A stretch of 64,000 bases of DNA from Anaerolineae bacterium (GCA_013178165.1 JABLXG010000005.1:124001-188000), one strand, 5' to 3'; shown: positions 9,259-17,864, counted from the stretch's first letter. Made by a program: numbers and translations. The notes: generated from the letters alone by a model not told the origin.

Positions 9259-9551
9259 GGCAGCGCCTCAATCGCCGTCGCGACGGCGAAGTCCAGGGCG
9301 GTCAGGCGGTTCCCGGCGCTATGGGTGGTGAAGCTGACCTCCACCCGTTTCCAGCCGATACACAGTTGTTCCGGATGGTGGTCGAAGCCTTCGCACAGGG
9401 TGGCGATGGCCGCGGCAAAGGCGGCCCCGGCAATGTAGCTGCTCATCTCAAACGTCTTGCGGATGATCCCCCCTTCCCGTTCCCAACCGGGCAGCGCTGC
9501 CAGACGCCCGGCGATCTCGGCTTCGCTCAGTGGTTCACGTTGGTGGCTCAT
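9243..9551 (-). CDS. Pterin-4a-carbinolamine dehydratase
   Basis: The 102-residue product shows the family signature: D-H-H-P-E, a tryptophan six residues on (G-W-K-R-V), then T-H-S and the conserved D in L-T-A-L-D-F. The enzyme dehydrates 4a-hydroxy-tetrahydropterin and is found in many bacteria without aromatic hydroxylases, where it may serve pterin or molybdopterin metabolism. No hydroxylase lies nearby. Folate/pterin genes sit about 33 kb away. It overlaps the GAF gene tail to tail by 16 bp. Confidence 0.93.
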   Translation of the reverse strand: MSHQREPLSEAEIAGRLAALPGWEREGGIIRKTFEMSSYIAGAAFAAAIATLCEGFDHHPEQLCIGWKRVEVSFTTHSAGNRLTALDFAVATAIEALPYRKP

Positions 9552-9690
9552 CGGGATGCTCCTGCGCTGGTGGCGGTCATCTGTTCCGCCGCTGGCATTG
9601 CACCGCTGGCGACGGTACTGGCTGGTGTCACCCCTATTCTACACTCTCCCCGCCTCCTGATGTCCTGGCCTTCCGGCCTCCTTTACCGGA

Positions 9691-9720
9691 TTGCCAGAAG
9701 CCCCCTCCCTGCGGTACAGT
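9691..9720 (+). promoter_or_regulatory. Promoter for the ECF sigma/anti-sigma operon
   Basis: TTGCCA at 9691-9696, an 18-base spacer and TACAGT at 9715-9720; the sigma factor ATG follows at 9762. It looks like a housekeeping rather than an autoregulated ECF promoter. Confidence 0.5.
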
Positions 9721-9761
9721 TCCGGTTAGCGCGTCTTTGAAGCGGCGGCAAAGCGGATGTT

Positions 9762-10352
9762 ATGGACAATCTTTCTGACATTGATCTGCTCAGGCGCCTC
9801 CAGACGGGCAGCGAAGCGGCGCTGCTGGCCCTGCATGAGCGTTACGTCGCAGCGGTATATGCCGTGGCTTACCGCGTCCTGCATGAGCAAATGCTGGCCG
9901 AGGAAGTCACCCAGGATACCTTCCTGCGGCTGTGGGAGCATGGCCATACCTACGACCCGGCCCGCGGGGCCTTCCTGCCCTGGCTGCTGACTATCACCCG
10001 CCGCCGGGCCATCGACATCCTGCGCCAGCGCCAGCGCCGTGAACCGGCCCAGCTTGAGACTTTTTCGCTGGATGAGCATCCTTATCTGTGGGAGCAATTC
10101 GGGCAATCCGATGAACAGGGCGAACTGCGCCATACGCTGTTCGATGCGCTGGCCGGGCTACCGGAAGAACAACGGGAAGCCATCGCCCTGGCTTACTTCT
10201 ACGGCCTCTCGCACGGCGAAATTGCCGAGCGCCTGGGCGTACCGCTGGGGACGATCAAGACGCGCATCCGGCTGGGCATGCGCAAGCTGCGTGCGGCCTG
10301 GTTTGGAGCGGAACCGCCCTCCGGCAATCCAGTTGACGACTTTGATGCGTAA
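9762..10352 (+). CDS. ECF-family RNA polymerase sigma factor (SigK-like)
   Basis: The 196-residue protein has sigma region 2 (about 20-90, with A-E-E-V-T-Q-D-T-F and the -10 recognition segment F-L-P-W-L-L-T-I-T-R-R-R) and region 4 (about 125-180, L-P-E-E-Q-R-E-A-I then a helix-turn-helix I-A-E-R-L-G-V-P-L-G-T-I-K-T-R). The next gene, 3 bp downstream, is an RskA-type anti-sigma factor, a standard pairing in which the membrane partner holds the sigma factor inactive until a signal arrives. Target promoters are unknown. Confidence 0.93.
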   Translation: MDNLSDIDLLRRLQTGSEAALLALHERYVAAVYAVAYRVLHEQMLAEEVTQDTFLRLWEHGHTYDPARGAFLPWLLTITRRRAIDILRQRQRREPAQLETFSLDEHPYLWEQFGQSDEQGELRHTLFDALAGLPEEQREAIALAYFYGLSHGEIAERLGVPLGTIKTRIRLGMRKLRAAWFGAEPPSGNPVDDFDA

Positions 10353-10355
10353 ACT

Positions 10356-11123
10356 ATGGTGATGATGAGCACACCGACCGAAGAACCACTTGAAGCCCTG
10401 CTGCCAGCCTACGCGCTGGGCGCTCTGGACCCCGCTGAACGCGCCGCGGTAGAAGCCCGCCTGGCTGCTGATCCGGAGGCGCGTCGCCTGCTGGCGGAAT
10501 ACGAGACTGTGGCTGCGGGACTGGTCTTCGCTGTCCCGGCGCGCCCTGCCCCGGCGGGCCTGCAGGATGATCTGCGCCGCCGCCTGGCCGCCCGCCGGGG
10601 CGAAGCCGCACCGCGTTCTGCAACCTCCCGCCGGACAACCACGCTGCTGCGCCTGATCTCCGCCGCGGCAGCCCTGCTGATCGTGACGCTTGGCCTGATC
10701 GTAGCCCTGCGCACCGGCGGGGCGCTCCCACCCGCGCAGGTATATGCCACGCTGGAAGCCGAGGGCGACTCGCTGCGCTTCCCGCTGGTGGCTGGAGAGG
10801 TGAGCGCCGCCGTCTATGGCGAACTGATCGCCGATCGCGATGGGCGGCGCGCTGTGATCGCCGTCAGCGCTCTGCCGTCGCTCAGCACCGATCAGATCTT
10901 CCAGCTGTGGGTGCGGCGGCGGGATGGTGAGGTGCGCAGCGGCGGCCTGTTTCAGCCCGCGCCGGAAGGGATGACCTATGTCAGCGTGCCCCTGCGTGAG
11001 GATGAATCGCTTGACGTGCTACTCAGCGTGGGTGCCTCGCTGGAGCCGGCGGGCGGCAGCCCCTATGCCGACCGGCCCACTGGCCCGCGTGTCTTCGCCG
11101 TGCCGATCAACCGCGACACCTAG
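10356..11123 (+). CDS. RskA-type membrane anti-sigma factor
   Basis: A 255-residue protein with a cytoplasmic helical N-terminal domain (about 1-75, with the motif Y-A-L-G-A-L-D-P-A-E) lacking the zinc H/C residues, one membrane helix near 90-112, and a C-terminal extracytoplasmic RskA domain containing F-Q-L-W-V and a G-G-L-F-type strand. It should bind the sigma factor encoded 3 bp upstream and release it on regulated proteolysis. ATG 10356 and ATG 10362 are both possible starts. Confidence 0.9.
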   Translation: MVMMSTPTEEPLEALLPAYALGALDPAERAAVEARLAADPEARRLLAEYETVAAGLVFAVPARPAPAGLQDDLRRRLAARRGEAAPRSATSRRTTTLLRLISAAAALLIVTLGLIVALRTGGALPPAQVYATLEAEGDSLRFPLVAGEVSAAVYGELIADRDGRRAVIAVSALPSLSTDQIFQLWVRRRDGEVRSGGLFQPAPEGMTYVSVPLREDESLDVLLSVGASLEPAGGSPYADRPTGPRVFAVPINRDT

Positions 11124-11129
11124 GAGGAT

Positions 11130-11222
11130 GGGAGACCGGCAGGCCTGTAGGAGGCCAGGCGGCCGGGAGATAAGAGAGCAGAGGCAAGCAACCTCAGCGC
11201 TTACTCCCTGGCCTCTTTTCCC
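11130..11222 (+). repeat. Dispersed palindromic repeat, copy C, probably acting as a terminator
   Basis: The stretch carries the same words as the copies at about 1981 and 57958 (GGAGGCC, GGGAG, GAGGCAAG). It folds as GAGGCCAGG plus GGGAG (11151-11169) against CTCCCTGGCCTC (11204-11215), followed by TTTT. Placed 27 bp past the anti-sigma stop, it could end that transcript. Confidence 0.5.
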
Positions 11223-11287
11223 CTCAGTCCGGCAGATCGATAGCGGGCACTTGGTGTACCTTCAGCGGGCAGCGCCCAAAATTGCTC

Positions 11288-11316
11288 TTGACCAGTTTTG
11301 CAGGCGGCGCTATACT
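11288..11316 (+). promoter_or_regulatory. Strong promoter of tRNA-Gly
   Basis: TTGACC (11288-11293), a 17-base spacer and TATACT (11311-11316). The tRNA begins 17 bases after the -10. Confidence 0.85.
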
Positions 11317-11332
11317 ATGGCCAGTTGAACAG

Positions 11333-11404
<72 letters not shown>

Positions 11405-11409
11405 CAGAA

Positions 11410-11434
11410 CCCCGGTCGAATGGCCGGGGTTTTT
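11410..11434 (+). terminator. Intrinsic terminator of tRNA-Gly
   Basis: CCCCGG and CCGGGG pair around a short loop and are followed by five T residues, starting six bases after the tRNA. Confidence 0.85.
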
Positions 11435-11471
11435 GCTATCAGCCGACTGCTCCAGCTGACCGGAGGCGTGT

Positions 11472-12089
11472 ATGGCCCGACCCTGGTTCGACCATTTTCG
11501 CTTTGCCGCCCCGTTCTATGACCGTCTCTTCGCTGGCGGGGAACCTGCCGTCACCATGCTGGATGCACTGGACCTGCCTGCCGACGGCTGGCTGCTGGAC
11601 GCTGGCGGGGGCACAGGTCGCATTTCCGCCAGCCTGCTGGACCGCGTCGGCGGCGTGGTGGTTACCGATGCCTCCGGGGCGATGTTGCGACAGGCGCGGG
11701 AGAAAGGCGGCCTGCATCCGACGCTAGGCCACGCTGAAGCCCTGCCCTTCCCGGCGGGGGCGTTCGCCCGCATCCTGGTCGTGGACGCCTTTCACCACTT
11801 CTATCGCCACGCGGAAGCTGCCAGCGAGTTGTGGCGTGTCCTGGCGCCGGGCGGGCGGCTGGTGATCCTGGAGCCCAATATCGCCCGCTGGCCGGTCAGG
11901 CTGGTAGCGCTGGGGGAAAAGCTGTTGCTGATGCGCAGCCGCTTCTTCAACGCGGCGGCGCTGGAAGCGCTGATCGGCCGTCAGGCAGGCGCGCAGATCC
12001 GGGTGGATACCACCAGCGCCCCGTATTACATCATGCTGGTGGCCAGCAAGGCGGCTCAGCCAGCTGGTTGCGAAGCCGGCAGGTCATAG
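11472..12089 (+). CDS. Class I SAM-dependent methyltransferase (UbiE/Methyltransf_11 type)
   Basis: A 205-residue protein with motif I L-L-D-A-G-G-G-T-G near residue 40, an acidic strand-2 end (V-V-T-D-A-S), and a motif near I-L-V-V-D-A-F-H-H-F. It resembles small-molecule or quinone C-methyltransferases, but no menaquinone gene is adjacent. GGAGG seven bases before the ATG supports the start. Its last 34 bases overlap the convergent signal peptidase gene. Confidence 0.83.
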   Translation: MARPWFDHFRFAAPFYDRLFAGGEPAVTMLDALDLPADGWLLDAGGGTGRISASLLDRVGGVVVTDASGAMLRQAREKGGLHPTLGHAEALPFPAGAFARILVVDAFHHFYRHAEAASELWRVLAPGGRLVILEPNIARWPVRLVALGEKLLLMRSRFFNAAALEALIGRQAGAQIRVDTTSAPYYIMLVASKAAQPAGCEAGRS

Positions 12090-12715
12090 CTCTGCTGGGG
12101 GACGATGCCCCACCGCTGCGGCGGCCAGTAAATCAGCCAGGCGCGACCCATGATGTGGTCGCGGGTGACCGCGCCGAAAGAGTGCGAGTCACGGCTGTTG
12201 TTGCGGTTGTCGCCCAGGACGTAGTATTCGTCCGGGCCAAGCACGATCGGCTCACCGGTATAGCGCGGCGCGGCGCTGATGTATGGCTCTTCAAGCGGCT
12301 GGCCGTTGATGTAGACCAGCCCATCGCGGATCTCGACCGTCTCGCCAGGCAACCCGATCACGCGCTTGATCAGGTCTTCCTGCGGCTCCGCAAAATCCAG
12401 GACGACGACATCGCCGCGCTGGGGCGCGCCCAGCAGGTACGGCAGGCGGATGACGATGATCCACTCGCCGGTTTCAAAGTTGGGCTGCATGCTGGAGCCT
12501 TCCACAATGTAGCGCGGGGCCAGCAGGTTCACCAGTGTGTAGATGATCACAACCATCGCTAGCGTGTCGCGCAGATCGCGCCAGAAGGACTGGCTGCGCA
12601 CACGCGGTCGGGGGAGGAGCGGCGTGGCGGCTTCCATGTCTCCGACTGTTTGCGGTCGGGGGAACATACCGGTGGTCATCTCTTCACTATCCGCACTAAC
12701 AGCACCTGTCACCAT
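12056..12715 (-). CDS. lepB: Signal peptidase I
   Basis: The 219-residue protein has one N-terminal membrane helix, then the S26 catalytic serine motif G-S-S-M-Q-P, the substrate-binding R-G-D-V-V-V, the lysine motif L-I-K-R-V-I-G-L-P-G-E, and the downstream G-D-N-R-N-N-S-R-D-S box. It cleaves signal peptides on the outer face of the membrane. The frame is open to 12790, but the promoter lies at 12762-12790, so the transcript starts near 12755 and ATG 12715 is the only start left before the membrane helix. It converges on, and overlaps by 34 bp, the methyltransferase gene. Confidence 0.93.
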   Translation of the reverse strand: MVTGAVSADSEEMTTGMFPRPQTVGDMEAATPLLPRPRVRSQSFWRDLRDTLAMVVIIYTLVNLLAPRYIVEGSSMQPNFETGEWIIVIRLPYLLGAPQRGDVVVLDFAEPQEDLIKRVIGLPGETVEIRDGLVYINGQPLEEPYISAAPRYTGEPIVLGPDEYYVLGDNRNNSRDSHSFGAVTRDHIMGRAWLIYWPPQRWGIVPQQSYDLPASQPAG

Positions 12716-12761
12716 TCGCCTCGTTTTTCGGCTACCTTTTCCAGTACCATAACAGCGGGCT

Positions 12762-12790
12762 ATTATAGTGTAACCGGGCGCGGTCGCCAA
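12762..12790 (-). promoter_or_regulatory. Promoter of lepB
   Basis: On the minus strand TTGGCG (12785-12790) is followed by 17 bases and a perfect TATAAT (12762-12767). An 11-base palindrome, ACCAA-A-TTGGT, touches the -35 at 12790-12800 and could be an operator. Confidence 0.75.
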
Positions 12791-12890
12791 CCAAATTGGT
12801 CGGAACGAGTGCGGACAGGCCCTGTCCCTGAGCCGGGTGACTGACGGAAAAAGAGTCAGGCAGCACGAGTCAGGTGCAGAAGATCCGGCC

Positions 12891-12919
12891 TGGCAGAATT
12901 AGAACTTTTGTGCTATTCT
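12891..12919 (+). promoter_or_regulatory. Promoter of the small basic protein gene
   Basis: TGGCAG (12891-12896), 17 bases and TATTCT (12914-12919), with TGC directly before the -10 as an extended element. Confidence 0.45.
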
Positions 12920-12951
12920 TGATCAAGACCTTGTGGAGCAGGAGAAGGGCC

Positions 12952-13242
12952 ATGACCGACCTGATGACCACTACCGTCAATATTGCACTGCTGGCCGGCG
13001 GGGTCGGCTTTGCCCTCTACCTGCGCCAGAAGCTGGAACGTGAGCGCGCCGAGGCGGAAAGTCGCCGCCGTCGTTCCCGGCGCAAAACCTCTACCGGCGG
13101 GAGCAAAGCCACCTCCGCCAGGAGTAGCGCCCGGCGCAAAACCGCCTCCGGGCGGGGCAACAGCGCTCGCAGCAATGGCCGCACAACCAGCCAGCGCCGG
13201 AGCGCCCGCAAGCCCGCCCGTCCCTCGACTGCCCGGCGCTGA
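12952..13242 (+). CDS. Small membrane-anchored, Arg/Ser-rich basic protein
   Basis: A 96-residue protein with one hydrophobic helix (about residues 7-24) followed by a short charged helix and a tail of roughly 60 residues made almost only of Arg, Ser, Lys, Thr, Ala and Gly, with S-A-R and R-R-K repeats. I do not recognise it. A basic, disordered tail next to a membrane anchor could bind nucleic acid, ribosomes or acidic lipids; this is inference. AGGAG before ATG 12952 and an upstream promoter favour a real gene. Two ABC-2-like permease genes follow. Confidence 0.6.
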   Translation: MTDLMTTTVNIALLAGGVGFALYLRQKLERERAEAESRRRRSRRKTSTGGSKATSARSSARRKTASGRGNSARSNGRTTSQRRSARKPARPSTARR

Positions 13243-13260
13243 TCACCTGAACGCCGCGCC

Positions 13261-14205
13261 ATGACTGATTTTTCCGGCACTTCTCCGGTTGAACGTTTTC
13301 CGCCGGGCCGATCGCAGCCTGATCAGCGGCAGACGCGCCTACGCCTGCCGGGCTGGACCGCGCCCGATCACCCGATCGTCGAGCGCGAACTGGATCGCCT
13401 GCCCCGCCTGATGCGGTGGCCAGGGCGCGATCTGCGCAGTGTACTGACCCTGCTGCTGATGCTGCTGTTCCCCTGCGCCCTGCTGACCGGCAGCCTGCCG
13501 TTGCATCTGGTGCTGCTGCCGTTGAGCTGGCTGCCGCTACTCTTCGCCGCGCCGGCGATCAGCCGGGAGCGAGCCGCCGGGACCTGGGATACCCTGCGCC
13601 TGACGCCTTTTTCGCCGGGTGAGCTGGCCCTGGCCAAGGCATGCGCGGTGGCCCGCCACCTGCGCCCGCTGCTTATGCTCCTGCTGGCCGGGCAGGTCGC
13701 CTCCTTTCTGACCGCCGGGCTGTTCCTGTGCAGCTTTCTGGGGGCTGGCGGGCATCGCACGCTGGCCGGGACATATACGCGCATGGCCGCCATCACGCCG
13801 GAGGGTCTGCCCGCTACGCTTGCCGCCGGGGTGATCGTGGTCGTTGTCGCCCTGGTCGCCGTTCCCCTGGATTACGCGCTCAGCATCCTGGCGGGGTTGC
13901 TGGCCTCGTTGCTGACGGCACGTCAGGAGAAGGCCCTGGCCGTCGGGTTGGCGCTGCGTGCCCTGGTCGCCGGGCTGATCCTGCTGGCCGGGATAGGGAT
14001 GTTCAGTGCCTGGGCCGGCGTGCCCATCGATCCGCTCTCTCTGCTCGGCGCGGGGATGGTCGGCGGGGTATTCGGCTGGCCGCTTGCCGGTCTGCTGGAC
14101 TGGCAAGGGGCGGCGGCGCTGGCGGCGCTGGTCATGCTCGGCCTGCAGGCGCTGCTCGTCCTGCTGATGGCTGGCGCAGTCATCCGGCAGGCAGGCCGCG
14201 CCTGA
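13261..14205 (+). CDS. ABC-2 type permease-like membrane protein, paralogue 1
   Basis: The 314-residue protein has a charged N-terminus (V-E-R-E-L), about six membrane segments and the cytoplasmic loop motif I-S-R-E-R-A-A-G-T-W-D, seen in ABC-2 transporter permeases. It aligns over its whole length with the next gene (for example A-G-T-W-D-T-L-R-L-T-P-F against A-G-T-W-E-L-L-R-T-T-P-Y). No ATPase gene is adjacent. It may need an ATPase encoded elsewhere, or the pair may work as a heterodimer. It starts 18 bp after the small basic protein gene. Confidence 0.75.
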   Translation: MTDFSGTSPVERFPPGRSQPDQRQTRLRLPGWTAPDHPIVERELDRLPRLMRWPGRDLRSVLTLLLMLLFPCALLTGSLPLHLVLLPLSWLPLLFAAPAISRERAAGTWDTLRLTPFSPGELALAKACAVARHLRPLLMLLLAGQVASFLTAGLFLCSFLGAGGHRTLAGTYTRMAAITPEGLPATLAAGVIVVVVALVAVPLDYALSILAGLLASLLTARQEKALAVGLALRALVAGLILLAGIGMFSAWAGVPIDPLSLLGAGMVGGVFGWPLAGLLDWQGAAALAALVMLGLQALLVLLMAGAVIRQAGRA

Positions 14206-14271
14206 AAAAGCCGATCTGTGGTACAACGGGGCTGCACGGCCCTGTTTGCTGCTTGCTGTCGGATGCCGCCC

Positions 14272-15171
14272 ATGATCCGCTCCCTGCTAGATCGCCTTGC
14301 GCTGCCCGCCTGGGCGCGGTTGGAAAACCCGCTCGTCCGCCGGGAATTACAGGCGTTGCCTTTGTTCCTGGGCCAGGATGGCAACCTGAATGTCAAGATG
14401 GCGCTGCTGGCCGCACTGGGGCTGGGATTGATGCCATGCTCCTGTTCGTGTGGCGGGTGGCCGTGGTCGCTGCTACAGGTCGCCCTGAGCCTGATCCCGT
14501 TGCTATGGGGCGCATTGCTGATCAACCGTGAACGGGTGGCGGGCACCTGGGAATTGCTGCGCACAACCCCCTACAGTGACACCGAGATCGTGCTGGCCAA
14601 GATCAGCGCGGTGCTGTACCGCCTGTCCCCGCTGCTGGCCCTGTTGTTGAGCGGTCAGGCGGCCTCCTTCCTGATGACGGGCCTGTTCGCCGCTACGGTC
14701 TTCCTCTCCACAACGGTGAGCGTCAACGGCGTGCCGGTCTGGCCAGCGATGCCGGTTCTGGCAGGCGGGAGTGAGGCGCTGCCGCTGGCTTACGGCCTGG
14801 CCTTTGCCATGCTGCTGCTGACCACGGTGCTGGACTTTGTGACCAACATCGTGATCGGCGTGCTGGCCTCCAGCCTGACAGCGAGCCGCGGGACGGCCTA
14901 CGCCGGGGCCATCGGCCTGCGCGTCGTATTGTCGCTGGGGTGGATCGTTCTGGGCGCGCTGGGGCTGGGGCTGATCGCGTCGCCGGAAGTCCCGGCGTCT
15001 GGTCTGCTAGCGCTCAGCGCCGCCGCGCAACCGGCCCTGTGGCTGATTCTGATCACCCCGGCTACCGCGCTGGCGCCGGTGGCGCTGCTCACCGGGCTGG
15101 CGCTGGCCGCGCAGGTCGTCCTGCTGATCGGGCTGTTCCGCCTGGTGGTCTGGCGGGTAAGCCGCAGCTGA
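14272..15171 (+). CDS. ABC-2 type permease-like membrane protein, paralogue 2
   Basis: A 299-residue homologue of the preceding gene, with N-P-L-V-R-R-E-L at the N-terminus, the I-N-R-E-R-V-A-G-T-W-E loop motif and about six membrane helices. The frame is open from 14218. I prefer ATG 14272 by alignment with the paralogue, which begins shortly before its own V-E-R-E-L; no clear ribosome site decides this. The pair probably forms a heteromeric membrane unit, and the substrate cannot be told. Confidence 0.75.
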   Translation: MIRSLLDRLALPAWARLENPLVRRELQALPLFLGQDGNLNVKMALLAALGLGLMPCSCSCGGWPWSLLQVALSLIPLLWGALLINRERVAGTWELLRTTPYSDTEIVLAKISAVLYRLSPLLALLLSGQAASFLMTGLFAATVFLSTTVSVNGVPVWPAMPVLAGGSEALPLAYGLAFAMLLLTTVLDFVTNIVIGVLASSLTASRGTAYAGAIGLRVVLSLGWIVLGALGLGLIASPEVPASGLLALSAAAQPALWLILITPATALAPVALLTGLALAAQVVLLIGLFRLVVWRVSRS

Positions 15172-15283
15172 TCTTCCCGCTGCCATCCTCAGGGCGGTCG
15201 CGGGTGGCGTTTGCAGGGCGCTGGCGCTTCTGCCACAATGATCAGCAATCATCAACCACCATCTGCGACCATGAGGCCCGGCC

Positions 15284-16330
15284 ATGACTACCGCATGCTT
15301 CATCGACCCGCGCACCGACACCCACACCTGGCCCGACCATGTTGAATATGCCGGCCGCCGCCAGGCCATCGCCCGCCTGCTGGAAGAATCCGGCGCACTG
15401 GCCCGTCTGGACATCCGCCAGCCCCTCCCCGCCACTGATGAGCAACTCCTGACCGTCCATACACCGGAGGTGCTGGACCTGCTGGCGCAGGTTGAGCGGG
15501 AACGACGGCCACTGTTCTACGACGCGGACACCTATATCGTCCCGGGGACCAACCTGGCGGCGCGGCTTTCCGCCGGGGCGGCGATCCAGGCGGTAGATGC
15601 TGTGCTCGGTGGCAGGGCGGATAACGCGTTGGTGGCCATGCGCCCGCCCGGTCACCACGCTCTACCCGGCCAGCCCATGGGCTTTTGCCTGCTGGCGAAT
15701 GTGGCGCTGGCAGCCCGTCACGCCCGCCAGACGTGGGGTCTGCAGCGTGTTCTGATCGTTGATTATGATGTTCATCACGGCAACGGCACCCAGGACATCT
15801 TCTATAGCGAGCCGGAAGTGTTGTTTGTGTCCCTGCATCGCTGGCCGTTTTACCCCGGCACTGGCAGCCTGGATGAGATCGGGTTCGCCGCCGGGGCCGG
15901 GGCGACGGTCAATGTGCCGTTGCCGCCCGGCCAGGGAGACGCCGCCTACGCCGCGATCTTCGAACAGGTGGTGTGGCCGCTGGCCCGCCGCTTCGCGCCG
16001 GAATTGATCCTGGTTTCTGTCGGCTTCGATGCCCACTGGGCCGATCCGCTGGGCGGGCAACTGCTCACCCTCAGCGGCTACGACCACCTGGCCCGCGAAT
16101 TGATCCGCATGGCTGACGCTTTTTGCAGCGGGCGGATCGTTTTCGTGCTGGAAGGCGGCTATCACCTGCCGGCGCTGGCACAGGGTGTGCTTGATCTGGC
16201 CCTAGCCCTGCTGGGCGATCCCGCCGGGAACGATCCATTGCCCCTGCCGGAAGATCTGCGCCGGCGGGCGGCACGTTTGCCGCCGCCGGACGGGGTGATC
16301 GCCCGCGTCCGGCGTCTGCACGGGCTGTGA
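15284..16330 (+). CDS. Histone deacetylase family protein, AcuC/HDAC-like
   Basis: The 348-residue protein has the class I/II deacetylase signatures: R-P-P-G-H-H-A (catalytic histidines), D-Y-D-V-H-H-G-N-G-T (zinc ligands D and H), and S-V-G-F-D-A-H with the third zinc aspartate in D-P-L-G-G. Bacterial members remove acetyl or other acyl groups from lysines or from acylpolyamines; AcuC works on acetyl-CoA synthetase. No acs gene is nearby, so the substrate is open. A transcript start near the AT-rich stretch at 15235 is possible but no clean promoter is seen. Confidence 0.92.
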   Translation: MTTACFIDPRTDTHTWPDHVEYAGRRQAIARLLEESGALARLDIRQPLPATDEQLLTVHTPEVLDLLAQVERERRPLFYDADTYIVPGTNLAARLSAGAAIQAVDAVLGGRADNALVAMRPPGHHALPGQPMGFCLLANVALAARHARQTWGLQRVLIVDYDVHHGNGTQDIFYSEPEVLFVSLHRWPFYPGTGSLDEIGFAAGAGATVNVPLPPGQGDAAYAAIFEQVVWPLARRFAPELILVSVGFDAHWADPLGGQLLTLSGYDHLARELIRMADAFCSGRIVFVLEGGYHLPALAQGVLDLALALLGDPAGNDPLPLPEDLRRRAARLPPPDGVIARVRRLHGL

Positions 16331-16425
16331 TCTGGCGCTGCCGCCTGCCGGCTGCTCGACCGGGAGCGGCAGGGCGGTTACACTGAAGGTAGCGCCGCTG
16401 CTCGCTGCCAGTTGAGGGCTGCCTG

Positions 16426-17043
16426 ATGGCTGATTTTGTCCGCATTTACCCCAATGTGACCCTGCCAGAGGATGCACAGATCGATGACTTTGTGATCCTG
16501 GGGCGCGCGCCGCGCGGTCGCCAACCCGGCGAGTTGCCGCTGGTCATCGGCCCCGGTTGCGTGATCCGCTCGCACACCGTGATCTACGCCGGTTGCACCA
16601 TCGGCGCGGGTTTTCAGACCGGCCATCATGTCATGATCCGGGAGGAAAACACGATCGGCGACCGGGTTAGCATCGGCACGCACAGCGTGATCGAGCACCA
16701 TGTGACCATCGGCGCCGGAGTGCGGATTCACACACGCGTGTTCGTGCCGGAATATACTGTGCTGGAGGAAGGCTGCTGGCTGGGGCCGGGCGTCGTGATC
16801 ACCAATGCCCGCTATCCGCTCAGCCGGGGCGTCAAGGAGCGTCTGCAGGGTGCTCATATAGAAGCCGGGGCGATCATTGGGGCCAATGCCACACTGCTGC
16901 CCGGCGTGCGCATCGGGGCGCAGGCGCTGGTCGGCGCGGGGGCGGTGGTCACGCGCGATGTGCCGCCCGGCGCGGTGGTTGTGGGCAACCCCGCCCGCGT
17001 GATCAACCAGATCGATCAGATCGACGCCTACGATCCGGAGTAA
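16426..17043 (+). CDS. Hexapeptide-repeat (left-handed beta-helix) acyltransferase
   Basis: A 205-residue protein made largely of I/V-G-x4 hexapeptide repeats, for example T-I-G-A-G, T-I-G-D-R-V-S-I-G, G-A-I-I-G-A-N-A-T and V-R-I-G-A-Q-A. It ends with the conserved G-N-P-A-R closing motif of WbbJ/NeuD-type acetyltransferases. It should transfer acetyl or acyl groups from CoA to a sugar or serine. It forms trimers in this family. The adjacent deacetylase gene is on the same strand with a 95-bp gap; a link is possible but unproven. Confidence 0.88.
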   Translation: MADFVRIYPNVTLPEDAQIDDFVILGRAPRGRQPGELPLVIGPGCVIRSHTVIYAGCTIGAGFQTGHHVMIREENTIGDRVSIGTHSVIEHHVTIGAGVRIHTRVFVPEYTVLEEGCWLGPGVVITNARYPLSRGVKERLQGAHIEAGAIIGANATLLPGVRIGAQALVGAGAVVTRDVPPGAVVVGNPARVINQIDQIDAYDPE

Positions 17044-17080
17044 CCCGGTCTCCTTGTGCTAATCTTAACTGCATTGCATC

Positions 17081-17110
17081 TTGCTTCTAACCCATCACCC
17101 CCTGTACACT
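17081..17110 (+). promoter_or_regulatory. Promoter of the chitosanase-like gene
   Basis: TTGCTT (17081-17086), 18 bases and TACACT (17105-17110), 32 bases before the ATG at 17142. Confidence 0.55.
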
Positions 17111-17141
17111 GAGATAGTCAACCGGGTAGAAGGGATGCACC

Positions 17142-17864
17142 ATGGCACGCACCGCCGAAGACATCCGCCGCGCCGCCTACGAGATCACGGCAGCATTTGA
17201 GGGCAGCGGCTACGCCAGCTACCAGAACATTGATGCCGGGATTGTCAGTTACGGGCGCTTCCAGTTCACCCTGGCCTCTGGCAGCCTGGCCGCCGTGCTG
17301 GAGCGTTACCTGGCAGCTGCCAGTAGCCCTGCTGCCGCCGCCCTGCGCGAAGGCTACCTGAGCCGTGTTCAGGCGCGGGATGAAACCCTGCGCGGCGACG
17401 AGTCCCTGCGTGCCCTGCTGACCGGCGCAGCAGAGGAACCGGCCATGCAGGCCGCCCAGGACGCTGTCGCCGCTGAACGTTACTGGGATGTTGTGCAGCG
17501 CCTGAGCATCCTGCCGCGCAACATCCAGACGGCGCTGGGGCAGGCCATGCTCTTTGACATGGCGATCAATCACGGCCCGCGCCACGACATGATCGGGCTG
17601 GCGGAAGCGGCGCTGGGAGTCCCGCCCAAATCACGGATGCCGGACAATGGCGTGGCCGAGCCGGAGCTGATCCGGCGCGTGGCGCAGATCCGGCAGGAGC
17701 GGCTGTACCGCCTGGCGGACAAACATGGCTGGGGTGGGCTGCGGCGGCGGGGCGACTTCTGGCTGAACCTGATCCTGGCTGAGGACTGGGACCTGCTGGG
17801 TGACACCGATGGGCTGCTGACCATCCTGCCTGGCCGGCGCGTCCGCGTACGCTGGCCGGCGTGA
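17142..17864 (+). CDS. GH46-like chitosanase
   Basis: A 240-residue protein whose start E-I-T-A-A-F-E-G-S-G-Y resembles the GH46 chitosanase motif with the catalytic acid glutamate. It is followed by the D-A-G-I-V-S-Y-G-R-F-Q-F segment, where the second catalytic acid and substrate-cleft residues lie. Later parts (A-M-L-F-D-M-A-I-N-H-G, then R-Q-E-R-L) fit the lysozyme-like helical fold. Unlike typical secreted chitosanases it has no signal peptide, so it may be cytoplasmic, leaderless or act on another glycan. Family placement is from motif memory, without an alignment. Confidence 0.7.
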   Translation: MARTAEDIRRAAYEITAAFEGSGYASYQNIDAGIVSYGRFQFTLASGSLAAVLERYLAAASSPAAAALREGYLSRVQARDETLRGDESLRALLTGAAEEPAMQAAQDAVAAERYWDVVQRLSILPRNIQTALGQAMLFDMAINHGPRHDMIGLAEAALGVPPKSRMPDNGVAEPELIRRVAQIRQERLYRLADKHGWGGLRRRGDFWLNLILAEDWDLLGDTDGLLTILPGRRVRVRWPA

